Assembly: GCA_964594625.1 (NCBI GenBank)
Contig: CAZQNC010000019.1
Location: forward strand, 1-18,098
Direction of reading: 5' to 3'
From: CAZESS01 sp964594625
Lineage (GTDB): Archaea; Thermoplasmatota; E2; UBA202; DSCA01
Length of the DNA stretch: 18,098 nt
This document shows, piece after piece, positions 1-6,902 of this stretch (positions within the stretch are counted from its first letter, which is position 1; each line of letters opens with the position of its first letter). Position numbers and translations under genes: made by a program. The notes beneath the pieces were generated by a model. That model was not told the origin of the DNA, did not search any database, and saw only the letters and a list, made by a program, of their open reading frames with translations.

Positions 1-928
1 CCACCTCGCCGGCATGGGGATCCATGATAATCTTGGTGATCATGATGGCCAACGGCCCCTCGGAATCACATTTAAGCATGGTCTGGCCCACCTTGGACTC
101 CGGGTCTCCCTTCCAGATAACGGGGATACGATACTTCTGCGCCACATCCGGATTGGGCAGATGATCGATAACCATGTCCAACGCTACCTCGTGAATGGGC
201 AGCTGCTTGGCCAGCTTCTTTTCCTCGTCGTTCTTGCAGTACTCGTAGATGTCCTTGAACGTGATACCCGTTTTCTCCATGTAGGGCTTCGAAATCGCCC
301 AGTTGTGCAGCGAACTGCCGAAGATGACGCTGCCGTCCTCCACGCTGACCTTCCAGTCCTCCTCTTCATAGAGGTCGGGGGCCAGCTTTTTGATACGGTC
401 GTTGACCTCGTTGATGATATTGACAAACTGGGCCTGCATCTCGTTGAAATCCATCTTCAGCTCGTTGATGAGCCGGTCGACCTTGTTGACCAGCAGCACC
501 GGCTGCACCTTTTCCCGCAGCGCCTGCCGCAAAACCGTCTCCGTCTGCGGCATCACGCCCTCCACGGCGCAGACCACCACGATGCCGCCGTCAACCGCGC
601 GCATCGCCCGGGTGACGTCGCCGCCGAAGTCAACGTGGCCGGGGGTATCGATCAGGTTTACCAGATACTCGTCGCCGTCAAACTCATGCACCATCGACGC
701 CGACGCGGAATTAATCGTAATGCCGCGGTCCTGCTCCTGCTCATCGAAGTCCAGGGCAAGCTGCTCGCCGGCCAGCTCCTCAGATATCATGCCGCAGCCG
801 GCCAGCAGGTTATCAGAAAACGTGGTCTTGCCGTGGTCGATATGGGCGATAACACCGATGTTCCGTATACGGTCCAGCTTCCGGCGCAGCTGATGCGCCT
901 TCTTGACATTCTCTTCCTTTCGTCCCAT
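1..928 (-). CDS. fusA: Translation elongation factor 2 (aEF-2), N-terminal part, cut by the window edge
   Basis: This GTPase moves tRNA and mRNA through the ribosome after each peptide bond. About 309 of the usual ~730 residues are present, covering the G domain and the start of domain II. The P-loop AHIDHGKT lies at residues 28-35, the switch I-type motif RGITI at 68-72, switch II DTPGH at 94-98, and the base-specificity motif NKVD at 148-151. The last visible residues (MITKIIMDPHAGEV) match the start of EF-2 domain II. The ATG at 928 sits 5 bases after the S7 stop, so the gene is the third member of the S12-S7-EF-2 operon. The 3' end lies outside the window. The diphthamide-bearing domain cannot be checked. 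Confidence 0.97.
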   Translation of the reverse strand, partial: MGRKEENVKKAHQLRRKLDRIRNIGVIAHIDHGKTTFSDNLLAGCGMISEELAGEQLALDFDEQEQDRGITINSASASMVHEFDGDEYLVNLIDTPGHVDFGGDVTRAMRAVDGGIVVVCAVEGVMPQTETVLRQALREKVQPVLLVNKVDRLINELKMDFNEMQAQFVNIINEVNDRIKKLAPDLYEEEDWKVSVEDGSVIFGSSLHNWAISKPYMEKTGITFKDIYEYCKNDEEKKLAKQLPIHEVALDMVIDHLPNPDVAQKYRIPVIWKGDPESKVGQTMLKCDSEGPLAIMITKIIMDPHAGEV

Positions 929-933
929 TTATT

Positions 934-1506
934 TCACCGTGCACTCTTAGCAACCCGTTCTTTTTCGACTTTCTTGTTCACCGCGAACGACGACGGGTCA
1001 TCGTTCGACGCCTTGATAATCTCGTCGGCGAGCGCCTGCTCCACGCTCCGCGTGCTCCCCGAAGAGGTATTGATAGCTCCCTTCCCCAGGTTGCGCAGCG
1101 CGATATCCAGCCGGCGCAGCGGGGCGGTGTCAACGGCCTGCGGCACGTAGATACCGGACAAAAACAGGCGGGTTGCCTCCTCGCGCGGTGCCGAGTTCTC
1201 GATGGCGCGCACCAGTACCTGGATGGGGTTCTGATCGGTCTTCTTATGGATAATCTCGAACGCGTCCCTGACCACGTTGATGGCCTTCATCTTCTTGCCC
1301 GTGTAGGGGCCCGTTCGCATGAGATTGTTGATGAGACGCTCGATGATAGAAAGATTTGCTTTCTTGAAGCGGCGGTTGGCATGCCGGGCATGCTGATGAA
1401 TCTGCCTCGAGTCAAGGTTCATGTACCGGGCCAGCCCGCGGTCCTCTATGACGATGTCATCGACGTCATACTTGCCGAACAACGGAGGTATTTTTTTCTC
1501 AGGCAT
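934..1506 (-). CDS. rps7: 30S ribosomal protein uS7
   Basis: Primary 16S rRNA-binding protein of the small-subunit head, contacting the E-site tRNA. The 190-residue product has the usual archaeal length. Its central part matches the family: ARHANRRFKKA near residues 40-50, then NNLMRTGPYTGKKMKA. The family-typical AIENSAPREEATRL follows near residues 111-124, and the C-terminus is basic. The gene lies between S12 (4-base gap) and EF-2 (5-base gap), the usual str-type order. The start at 1506 gives MPEKKIPPLFGKYDVDDI, a sensible archaeal N-terminus. Confidence 0.97.
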   Translation of the reverse strand: MPEKKIPPLFGKYDVDDIVIEDRGLARYMNLDSRQIHQHARHANRRFKKANLSIIERLINNLMRTGPYTGKKMKAINVVRDAFEIIHKKTDQNPIQVLVRAIENSAPREEATRLFLSGIYVPQAVDTAPLRRLDIALRNLGKGAINTSSGSTRSVEQALADEIIKASNDDPSSFAVNKKVEKERVAKSAR

Positions 1507-1510
1507 GATA

Positions 1511-1939
1511 TCAGCGCACCGGTTTCTCCACTTTGCCCCTGACCAGTTCCTTCAGGGAGACATTGTTGACCTTGATAACCTTGAAACGGACGCCGGGGAT
1601 GTCACCATACGATTTTCCCATGGCGCCGCCGATACCCTCGATGAGCACCTCGTCGTGCTCGTCGATAAACGTAATGGCCCGGTCGCCGGGCACGAACGCG
1701 GTCACCATCCGGCCGTTCTTGATGAGCTGCACCCTGACACATTTCCGGATAGCGGAGTTCGGCTGCTTCGCCTCGATACCCACCTTTTCTATGACGATGC
1801 CGCGTCCCTGCGGAGCTCCCTCTAAAGGGTCGGTCCGCTTTTTCAGGTTCAACGCACGGCGTTTGTACTGCATGTCCGACCAGCGGAACTTCTGGCGGTC
1901 ACGTTTGAGCTTCCGAGCTGCGTTCATTCCTTTGCCCAT
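1511..1939 (-). CDS. rps12: 30S ribosomal protein uS12
   Basis: Decoding-centre protein of the small subunit. The 142-residue product carries the family signatures KQPNSAIRKCVRVQLIKNG and the loop FVPGDRAITFIDEHDEV. The reading frame is open for another 31 codons upstream, but I place the start at 1939. This gives the normal archaeal length and the N-terminus MGKGMNAARKLKRDRQ. The start is preceded by a GGTGA ribosome binding site about 6 bases away and by a TATA-like box at 1973-1981. It heads the S12-S7-EF-2 operon. The gene upstream is a divergent hydrolase, not nusA or the RNA polymerase genes often found there in archaea. Confidence 0.97.
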   Translation of the reverse strand: MGKGMNAARKLKRDRQKFRWSDMQYKRRALNLKKRTDPLEGAPQGRGIVIEKVGIEAKQPNSAIRKCVRVQLIKNGRMVTAFVPGDRAITFIDEHDEVLIEGIGGAMGKSYGDIPGVRFKVIKVNNVSLKELVRGKVEKPVR

Positions 1940-1972
1940 GATTTCACCAATTTGTTCGCTAATATACTCCTC

Positions 1973-1981
1973 ATATTTAAT
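1973..1981 (-). promoter_or_regulatory. Putative TATA box for the S12-S7-EF-2 operon
   Basis: On the minus strand the sequence reads ATTAAATAT, centred about 38 bases before the S12 ATG. Archaeal transcription usually starts about 25 bases downstream of the box centre. That would give a leader of about 12 bases, just enough to carry the GGTGA ribosome binding site. The box is inferred from pattern and spacing only. Confidence 0.5.
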
Positions 1982-2031
1982 CATAACGGGTATGATCACG
2001 GAGCAGCGCAGGTAGCAATGCACAACCCACA

Positions 2032-2040
2032 TTTATAAAT
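2032..2040 (+). promoter_or_regulatory. Putative TATA box for the hydrolase gene
   Basis: The sequence TTTATAAAT is centred 37 bases before the hydrolase ATG at 2073. It predicts a start site near 2061 and a short leader containing GAGGCAGGA. The motif is nearly palindromic, so some use toward the S12 operon cannot be excluded. The box at 1973-1981 fits that operon better. Confidence 0.55.
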
Positions 2041-2072
2041 TGCTGTCCCCATTTGGTCGACGAGGCAGGACA

Positions 2073-2720
2073 ATGAAACAGTTCACCCTGATGGACGGAG
2101 CGATACAGGCCACCGCACATCTTGCCACGCCCGACAGATGGGTCATCTGCTCCCACGGCCTCTATTCCAGCATGGCCAGCGACAAATATGTCCAGCTGGC
2201 CGGGATGGCAAACGAGCGCGGCATATCATTGCTCCGGTTCAACCACCGGGGCTGCGGCAATAGCGACGGCGACTTTGCCGAATCAACGTTAACCAGGCGG
2301 GTCGAGGACATGCGAGCCGCCATCGAATGGGTACGGGAGACACATGGCGGGGGCATCGCGCTGTTCGGCTCCTCATTCGGCGGCATGGTCTCCATCCTCG
2401 CGGCAGATAGCGACATCCGGACGCTGGCGCTCATGTCGACGCCGTATAAAATCGAGGGGGACCTGGGGCTTGACGAGGCATTCGTGGAGGACCTGGAACG
2501 CTACAATCTGCTCGAGGGCATTGCGACGGCGCCGCCGGTGCTCATCATGCACGGCCGCACCGATGGGCTGGTGCCCGTCGAGCACGCCAGAGCGCTGCAT
2601 GACCATGCACCGGCGGAGAATAAACTCGTGCTGTTCGATGCTGACCATCGTTTTTCGGATGGCGAGGTGCGCACGCGGGCGCTCGAGATGGCGCTCGACT
2701 GGATTACCGCATATTTTTAG
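2073..2720 (+). CDS. Alpha/beta hydrolase (serine aminopeptidase S33 / acyl-esterase-like)
   Basis: A cytosolic alpha/beta-fold hydrolase of 215 residues with a complete catalytic triad. The nucleophile Ser101 lies in the elbow GSSFGG (99-104), the acid Asp164 in HGRTDGLVP, and the base His192 in DADHRFSD. The oxyanion region is CSHGLYSS (26-33), and RFNHRGCGNSDG (55-66) is the loop typical of this subfamily. Substrate specificity cannot be read from sequence; small esters or peptides are possible. The reading frame extends 11 codons upstream, but the ATG at 2073 follows GAGGCAGGA and fits the TATA box at 2032-2040. Its stop codon overlaps the end of the convergent small membrane-protein gene by 4 bases. 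Confidence 0.9.
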   Translation: MKQFTLMDGAIQATAHLATPDRWVICSHGLYSSMASDKYVQLAGMANERGISLLRFNHRGCGNSDGDFAESTLTRRVEDMRAAIEWVRETHGGGIALFGSSFGGMVSILAADSDIRTLALMSTPYKIEGDLGLDEAFVEDLERYNLLEGIATAPPVLIMHGRTDGLVPVEHARALHDHAPAENKLVLFDADHRFSDGEVRTRALEMALDWITAYF

Positions 2721-2980
2721 GGAAGACGGCGTTTTCTGAGGTCGGTGACCGTCCGGCGGTCGAGCATGACGATGGCGTAGTCGATGAGCGTTTTGAGCGA
2801 TGACGCAAACAGGCCGACGATGAGACCGAAGATTTGGCCGCCCATGAGCTGCCATATGATTTCTCCGATGACAGCGGGGAGTATCCAGACGGGGAGCATT
2901 ATTTTCCAGCGTGGATGCAGATGGATTTTCATGCTGGTCCATCTGATGTCAGCCCGCCATACGTTGTATTTTCTGCGCAT
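2717..2980 (-). CDS. Small membrane protein of unknown function
   Basis: I do not recognise the family. The 87-residue product has a very basic N-terminus (MRRKYNVWRADIRW, then HPRWK) followed by two hydrophobic segments. These are roughly residues 30-45 (IMLPVWILPAVIGEII) and 50-66 (GGQIFGLIVGLFASSLK). The tail is basic (DRRTVTDLRKRRLP). It is probably a two-helix inner-membrane protein. The start at 2980 is chosen because GGAGGA lies 2 bases upstream and a strong AT-rich TATA box sits at 3015-3027. The frame is open further upstream, but that part overlaps the promoter. It converges on the hydrolase gene with a 4-base overlap. Confidence 0.65.
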   Translation of the reverse strand: MRRKYNVWRADIRWTSMKIHLHPRWKIMLPVWILPAVIGEIIWQLMGGQIFGLIVGLFASSLKTLIDYAIVMLDRRTVTDLRKRRLP

Positions 2981-3014
2981 CGTCCTCCATCGGTTTTTCA
3001 TGGACAATGATGTT

Positions 3015-3027
3015 AAATATATAAAAA
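3015..3027 (-). promoter_or_regulatory. Putative TATA box for the small membrane protein
   Basis: The minus strand reads TTTTTATATATTT, one of the most AT-rich spots in this GC-rich window. Its centre is about 41 bases before the chosen ATG at 2980, predicting a start site near 2996 and a short leader carrying GGAGGA. Confidence 0.55.
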
Positions 3028-3120
3028 AATTCCGGTTTGTTTGTGCCGCATACCGTGCAGACATCGGGCAAACGGTTGCTATCAAAACGCCGGGTAATTA
3101 TATGTCCCGATGGCGTGACC

Positions 3121-3126
3121 AAAAAA
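3121..3126 (-). terminator. T-run terminator after tRNA-Cys
   Basis: Six T residues on the minus strand begin two bases after the acceptor stem. This is typical of archaeal oligo-T termination; there is no hairpin apart from the tRNA itself. Confidence 0.5.
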
Positions 3127-3127
3127 G

Positions 3128-3198
3128 AGGGCGGGGCGGGAGTTGAACCCGCGTATGCGGATCTGCAGTCCGCCACCTCGCCTCTAGGTTACCCGCCC
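3128..3198 (-). tRNA. tRNA-Cys (anticodon GCA)
   Basis: The 71-base minus-strand sequence folds into a full cloverleaf. The acceptor arm is GGGCGGG paired with CCCGCCC. The D arm is ACCT/AGGT with loop AGAGGCG. The anticodon arm GCGGA/TCCGC encloses loop CTGCAGA, giving anticodon GCA. The T arm is GCGGG-TTCAACT-CCCGC. The discriminator base is U73, the conserved identity element of tRNA-Cys. CCA is not encoded and must be added after transcription. No intron is seen. Confidence 0.97.
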
Positions 3199-3230
3199 AT
3201 ACCGGGCCGTGCAGAGTAACATGGAGGAAG

Positions 3231-3240
3231 TATTTTTAAC
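3231..3240 (-). promoter_or_regulatory. Putative TATA box for tRNA-Cys
   Basis: The minus strand reads GTTAAAAATA, centred about 38 bases before the mature tRNA 5' end. It predicts transcription starting near 3210 with a short leader removed by RNase P. The same AT-rich patch may also serve the transporter on the plus strand. Confidence 0.45.
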
Positions 3241-3317
3241 GTTTTGCTGTCTACGGCAGCACGGCAACCTTTTTTATGCCGTTTGGACATGTGGTGTGGA
3301 TGCCATCGGCCGGGAAT

Positions 3318-4232
3318 ATGAGCGAGCGTGGCGCGTCGCCGCTGCCATCCGTGGTACTGGTGTCGCTGCCGCTCATCGGATGGTCGCTTGCATTCCCCCT
3401 GATAAAGATAGCGCTGGAGGAGCTCTCCTGGGTCAATCTGACGGTGCTCCGGTTTACGGTGGCCTGCACCGCGTTGCTCGTACTGCTCGGGGTGCAGCGG
3501 CATCGGTTTCCATTGCCCACCTGGCGGGAGCTGCCGGGGCTGTTTGTGCTGGGTTTTTTCGGCATCATCGTCTACCATCTCGGGCTCAACTACGGCGAGC
3601 AGTACGTGTCGCCCGGCGCGGCCAGCCTCATCGTTGCGACCATCCCCGTCTTCGTGGTCATGCTCGCCGTCGTGTTTTTGGACGAGGAGGTCAACGGCCG
3701 GAAGCTGCTGGGCATCGGGCTGTCGCTGTCGGGTGTGGTGGTGCTCACCGTGTGGGGGACCGGCACCGCGAGCGTCGAGGTTGACTACATCCTGGGCGCC
3801 ATCGCTGTGCTCGTCGCCGCCGTGATGGGCGCGGTGTACACCGTGGCCGGCAAAAAAATGCTCAGCCGGTATTCGCCGCTGTCGCTGACCGTCTACGCCA
3901 TGCTGCTCGGCAGCCTGGGGCTGCTTCCCGTCGTTGACGGGTCGCTGGTCAGCCAGGTGCAGCAGCTTTCATGGCAGACGGCGGGCGCTGTCCTCTTCCT
4001 GGGACTGTTTTCCACCATCGTGAGCTACGTGCTCTGGTACATGGCCCTGCACCGGCAGTCCGCTTCGTCGTTGAGCGTGTACCTCTACGTCATCCCGGTC
4101 ATCGCCACCGCGTTGAGCTACGTGCTGTTCGACGACGCCATCACGCCTCTCTACCTGCTGGGCGGCATCCTGGTCATCGCCGGCGTGGCCGTCGTCAACC
4201 GGCAGCGGGCGGCCCGGCGGCCCGTCCGGTAA
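3318..4232 (+). CDS. EamA/DMT-superfamily membrane transporter
   Basis: A multi-pass inner-membrane permease with two EamA-type repeats (roughly residues 10-135 and 155-290) and about ten hydrophobic helices. Family-typical stretches are WSLAFPLIKIALEEL at the N-terminus and LRFTVAC in helix 2. NYGEQYVSPGAASLI follows near the middle of repeat 1, and FLDEEV closes repeat 1. At the end of repeat 2, LFDDAITPLYLLGGILVIAGV is the usual C-terminal signature. Such proteins export or import small metabolites, but the substrate is unknown. The frame is also open from ATG 3276. I prefer 3318 because the extra 14 residues have low GC at third positions and look non-coding; neither start has a convincing ribosome binding site. 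Confidence 0.92.
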   Translation: MSERGASPLPSVVLVSLPLIGWSLAFPLIKIALEELSWVNLTVLRFTVACTALLVLLGVQRHRFPLPTWRELPGLFVLGFFGIIVYHLGLNYGEQYVSPGAASLIVATIPVFVVMLAVVFLDEEVNGRKLLGIGLSLSGVVVLTVWGTGTASVEVDYILGAIAVLVAAVMGAVYTVAGKKMLSRYSPLSLTVYAMLLGSLGLLPVVDGSLVSQVQQLSWQTAGAVLFLGLFSTIVSYVLWYMALHRQSASSLSVYLYVIPVIATALSYVLFDDAITPLYLLGGILVIAGVAVVNRQRAARRPVR

Positions 4233-4249
4233 ACAGGGCTCCGCCAACG

Positions 4250-4258
4250 TTTATAAAA
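4250..4258 (+). promoter_or_regulatory. Putative TATA box for the radical SAM locus
   Basis: TTTATAAAA is centred 27 bases before the ATG at 4281, so transcription should begin at or next to the start codon, giving a leaderless mRNA. No other promoter-like element lies between the transporter and the radical SAM gene. Confidence 0.65.
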
Positions 4259-4280
4259 CCTGCCGGGTTGAGGCCCTACG

Positions 4281-5333
4281 ATGCGACAGGACGGCGAGGT
4301 GGCGGCCCGTGCCGGGCTCCACCCCGATTTTGTGGAGGAAAAACGATATTTCGACGAGGGACGGGTGTACGCGGTTCAGGTGGAGCTCAACCTGGCCTGC
4401 CCCCAGGGCTGCCTGTACTGCTACGCCTCCGACGCTGACCCGCCGCTGGAGGAGATGCCCCGCGAGGATGTCATCGAAGTCGTGGATGCGGCCGCCGATA
4501 TGGGCGTCCGGGCGATAGACTGGCTGGGCGGCGACCCCCTCGTGCGGGACGACTGGCATGAGCTCATGGAGTACGCACGGCGGCAGGGGCTGACCAACAA
4601 CATCTGGACCAGCGGCATGCCCCTGCAGCATGAAGCGGTGGCCCGGAAGGCGGTCGAGGTCTCCCGCAGCGGCTTCATCTCGGTGCATCTCGACAGCCTC
4701 AACGAGGAAGTATACGACCGGCTGCATACAGGCAGCGCCGCCGGCAAGATACGGGCCATCCTGGCCGGGGTGGACAACGTGCAGGCAGCCGGGAAAAAGC
4801 CGGAAAACATGGTGAACTGCATCACGTTTACCCGGACGGTTGCCCGGGACGCGGCCGATACCATCCGGTATTTCCATGAGGAAAAAGGCATGCGGACCTG
4901 TCTCACCCAGATGTGTCCGACGGGGCTCGCCGAAAACCGGGACGACCTGGTGCCCTCGCTGGAGGAAATAGAGGCTGCCTGCACCGTCCGGGACAGGGTC
5001 AACTATCCCGGGTCGTCGCTGTCCATCTGCTCCATGGACACCAACAGGTACTACTGCGGCGGCATCATCTGCGTAACCGTTGACGGCGACGTGACCCCCT
5101 GCTCGGTTATCAGGGAAAGCGTCGGCAACATCCACGAGGAGCCGCTGGCGGCCATCGTCGAACGCCATCATGACACGCTGCTCTTCACCGAGCTCCGGGA
5201 CAACGGCGGGCTGCCCGAAGACTGCCGGACCTGCATGCACAACGCGGTCTGCTGGGGCTGCCGCGCCGCCGCCTACTACGCCACCGGGGACGTCTGCGGA
5301 GCGGACCCCAACTGCTACCATCGCAAAGGATAA
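4281..5333 (+). CDS. Radical SAM enzyme with C-terminal SPASM domain
   Basis: A cytosolic iron-sulfur enzyme that cleaves S-adenosylmethionine to start radical chemistry on an unknown substrate. The 350 residues hold the cluster motif C40-x3-C44-x2-C47 in NLACPQGCLYCYAS. A variant GGDP motif (83-86) replaces the usual GGEP. The C-terminal Cys-rich SPASM region has C259, C264, G269-x4-C274, then C315-x2-C318-x5-C324-x2-C327, C339 and C345, enough for auxiliary Fe-S clusters. SPASM enzymes often modify peptides (PqqE, AlbA, MftC types), but others act on small molecules or heme precursors. No precursor peptide is visible next door. It is followed after 15 bases by a methyltransferase and then by two transferases of the TIGR04282/TIGR04283 types. 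It is not ArsS: it lacks the ArsS CHVDAGP signature and has SPASM instead. Confidence 0.93.
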   Translation: MRQDGEVAARAGLHPDFVEEKRYFDEGRVYAVQVELNLACPQGCLYCYASDADPPLEEMPREDVIEVVDAAADMGVRAIDWLGGDPLVRDDWHELMEYARRQGLTNNIWTSGMPLQHEAVARKAVEVSRSGFISVHLDSLNEEVYDRLHTGSAAGKIRAILAGVDNVQAAGKKPENMVNCITFTRTVARDAADTIRYFHEEKGMRTCLTQMCPTGLAENRDDLVPSLEEIEAACTVRDRVNYPGSSLSICSMDTNRYYCGGIICVTVDGDVTPCSVIRESVGNIHEEPLAAIVERHHDTLLFTELRDNGGLPEDCRTCMHNAVCWGCRAAAYYATGDVCGADPNCYHRKG

Positions 5334-5348
5334 GAAGCGCTGCCGGAT

Positions 5349-6176
5349 ATGAGCAGTGGCTGTATGGCAGAGGGGCAGAAAGAAAAACGGCTTAACTACA
5401 CCATCGCGGACGTCATCGACATCTACTCCGGCCCGGTCGGCGTGCTCTGGCAGATGCTGATGGGCGAGCAGATACACGTCGGCGGTGAAACGGAAACCAT
5501 GGCGCTGGCATCCCGGGCCGGCATCACATCCGGGAGCCGGGTGCTCGACGTGTGCAGCGCGCTTGGCGCCCCGGACCGGCAGCTGGCTGAGCGGTACGGC
5601 TGCACCGTGGTGGGGCTCGATGCCACGGAGAAGATGGTGGAGGAGGCCAGGCGGCAGGCAGCGGCGGCTGGCATGACGGACAGGGTGTCGTTTCGGCTGG
5701 GGAACGCACTGGACATGCCGTTCAAGGGGGAGAGCTTCACGGTGGTCTGGGGGCAGGACGCCTGGTGCTACGTGACCGACAAGGACCGGCTGGTGCAGGA
5801 GGCCTACCGGGTGCTGGCGACCGGGGGGACCATCGCGTTTACCGACTGGCTGCAGGTCGGCGATATGACGCCGGGGGAATGGGAGGAGCTCAACGGGTTC
5901 ATGGCCTTCCCGTACATGGAGACGTTCGACGGCTACACGGGTCTGCTCCGGCAGGCGGGTTTCGAGGCCGTCGAGACGGAAGACCATAGCCAGGATTTCG
6001 CCCGGCACTGCCACCGCTATCTGGACATGCTCCGCACCGAGCTGAAAGACCGGGTCGTCGAGGGCTACGGCATGGAGATGTACGAGGCAGCCGAGGACGG
6101 CCTCCGGAAATGGACGGCGGCAGCCGAGGACGGCATGGTGGGACGCGGCAGCTTCATCGGGAAAAAACCACGGTAG
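5349..6176 (+). CDS. Class I SAM-dependent methyltransferase (small-molecule type)
   Basis: A soluble Rossmann-fold methyltransferase of 275 residues. Motif I is VLDVCSALGAPDRQLA (65-80), with CSALG replacing the usual GxGxG. The acidic SAM-ribose residue is Asp91 in VVGLDATEKM. Motif post-I/II is FTVVWGQDAWCYV, and EAYRVLATGGTIAFTDWL is the motif III strand. The pattern resembles sarcosine/dimethylglycine and related small-molecule N-methyltransferases, with an N-terminal MGEQIHVGG element that may cover the substrate. It lies 15 bases after the radical SAM gene and is probably cotranscribed with it. The ATG at 5349 lacks a strong ribosome binding site; ATG 5364 is an alternative. The true substrate is unknown. 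Confidence 0.88.
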   Translation: MSSGCMAEGQKEKRLNYTIADVIDIYSGPVGVLWQMLMGEQIHVGGETETMALASRAGITSGSRVLDVCSALGAPDRQLAERYGCTVVGLDATEKMVEEARRQAAAAGMTDRVSFRLGNALDMPFKGESFTVVWGQDAWCYVTDKDRLVQEAYRVLATGGTIAFTDWLQVGDMTPGEWEELNGFMAFPYMETFDGYTGLLRQAGFEAVETEDHSQDFARHCHRYLDMLRTELKDRVVEGYGMEMYEAAEDGLRKWTAAAEDGMVGRGSFIGKKPR

Positions 6177-6215
6177 CGGGCAAGCTTTTTTGTATCCGGG
6201 CCTGTTAAAGGGCCA

Positions 6216-6902
6216 ATGCACGGCGTCCGGGAGCAGACGGGCTGCATCCTGTTTTTTGTCAAGTACCCCGAGCAAGGCAGCGTGAAAACCCGGCTGGCCC
6301 GGGCGCTGCCCGACGGCGTCGCCGTGCAGCTGTACCGGCGGTTCGTGACCGACGTGCTGTCCATGCTCCACGACATCGAGCGGCCGGTCGTCATATGTTA
6401 TACGCCTCCGGGACGAGCACAGGCGTTCCGGGACTGGCTGGGCGACGGCTACCGCTATCTGCCACAGCGGGGCAACAACCTGGGTGAACGGCTGCGGCAC
6501 GGCTTTGTCGATGCCTTCTCCGTCGGCTGTAACAGCGCGGTCGCTATCGGCAGCGACAGCCCCGACCTGCCCCCGGCGTTTATACGGGAGGCGTTCGATG
6601 CCATCGGAAAAAACCAGGTGGTTATCGGACCGGCCGTGGACGGCGGCTACTACCTGATAGGATTCCCCCGGAACACGTTTATGCCGGCGGCATTCGAAGG
6701 CATCGAATGGAGCACGCCGACGGTGTACGCCGAGACGATGCGGAAAATACGGGCAGAACATGCGAGAGGGGGCATCCATGTGCTGCCGCCGTGGAAGGAC
6801 GTCGACACGCTCGAGGATCTCCACGAGCTCTACCATCGGAACAGGAAAAGCCCGTATGCGACATCGGACACGATGCGCTACATTGCCAGGCGCATACTAT
6901 GA
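6216..6902 (+). CDS. DUF2064 / TIGR04282-type nucleotidyl- or glycosyl-transferase
   Basis: A 228-residue GT-A-like protein related to CofC and MobA nucleotidyltransferases. It shows the whole TIGR04282 pattern: FFVKYPEQGSVKTRLA (13-28), LGERLRHGF (89-97), GSDSPDL (112-118) with the metal-binding Asp residues, GPAVDGGYYLIGF (138-150), EWST (164-167) and DVDTLEDL near the end. That family is named for co-occurrence with radical SAM enzymes and with the TIGR04283 glycosyltransferase, which overlaps this gene by ATGA. The likely role is to activate or attach a sugar in the pathway of this locus. A T-rich stretch at 6186-6191 lies 25-30 bases before the ATG. It may be either a terminator for the gene before or a weak promoter for this pair. 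Confidence 0.9.
   Translation: MHGVREQTGCILFFVKYPEQGSVKTRLARALPDGVAVQLYRRFVTDVLSMLHDIERPVVICYTPPGRAQAFRDWLGDGYRYLPQRGNNLGERLRHGFVDAFSVGCNSAVAIGSDSPDLPPAFIREAFDAIGKNQVVIGPAVDGGYYLIGFPRNTFMPAAFEGIEWSTPTVYAETMRKIRAEHARGGIHVLPPWKDVDTLEDLHELYHRNRKSPYATSDTMRYIARRIL

Noticed and set aside
14..1150. A 378-codon plus-strand open frame over EF-2 and S7.
   Set aside because: It is antisense to clear EF-2 and S7 coding sequence and shows no recognisable domain.
1940..2032. A longer N-terminus for S12 starting at 2032.
   Set aside because: It would add 31 residues not found in the family and would cover the TATA box and ribosome binding site; 1939 gives the normal length.
4398..4430. Possible ArsS-type arsenosugar radical SAM enzyme, because the TIGR04282/TIGR04283 partners are present.
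   Set aside because: The cluster motif is followed by YASDADPP rather than HVDAGP, and the protein has a SPASM C-terminus that ArsS lacks.
4251..6836. An 861-codon open frame on the minus strand across the radical SAM, methyltransferase and DUF2064 genes.
   Set aside because: It is antisense to three well-recognised genes. Its product is His/Pro/Val-rich low-quality sequence with no domain, as expected for a shadow frame in GC-rich DNA.
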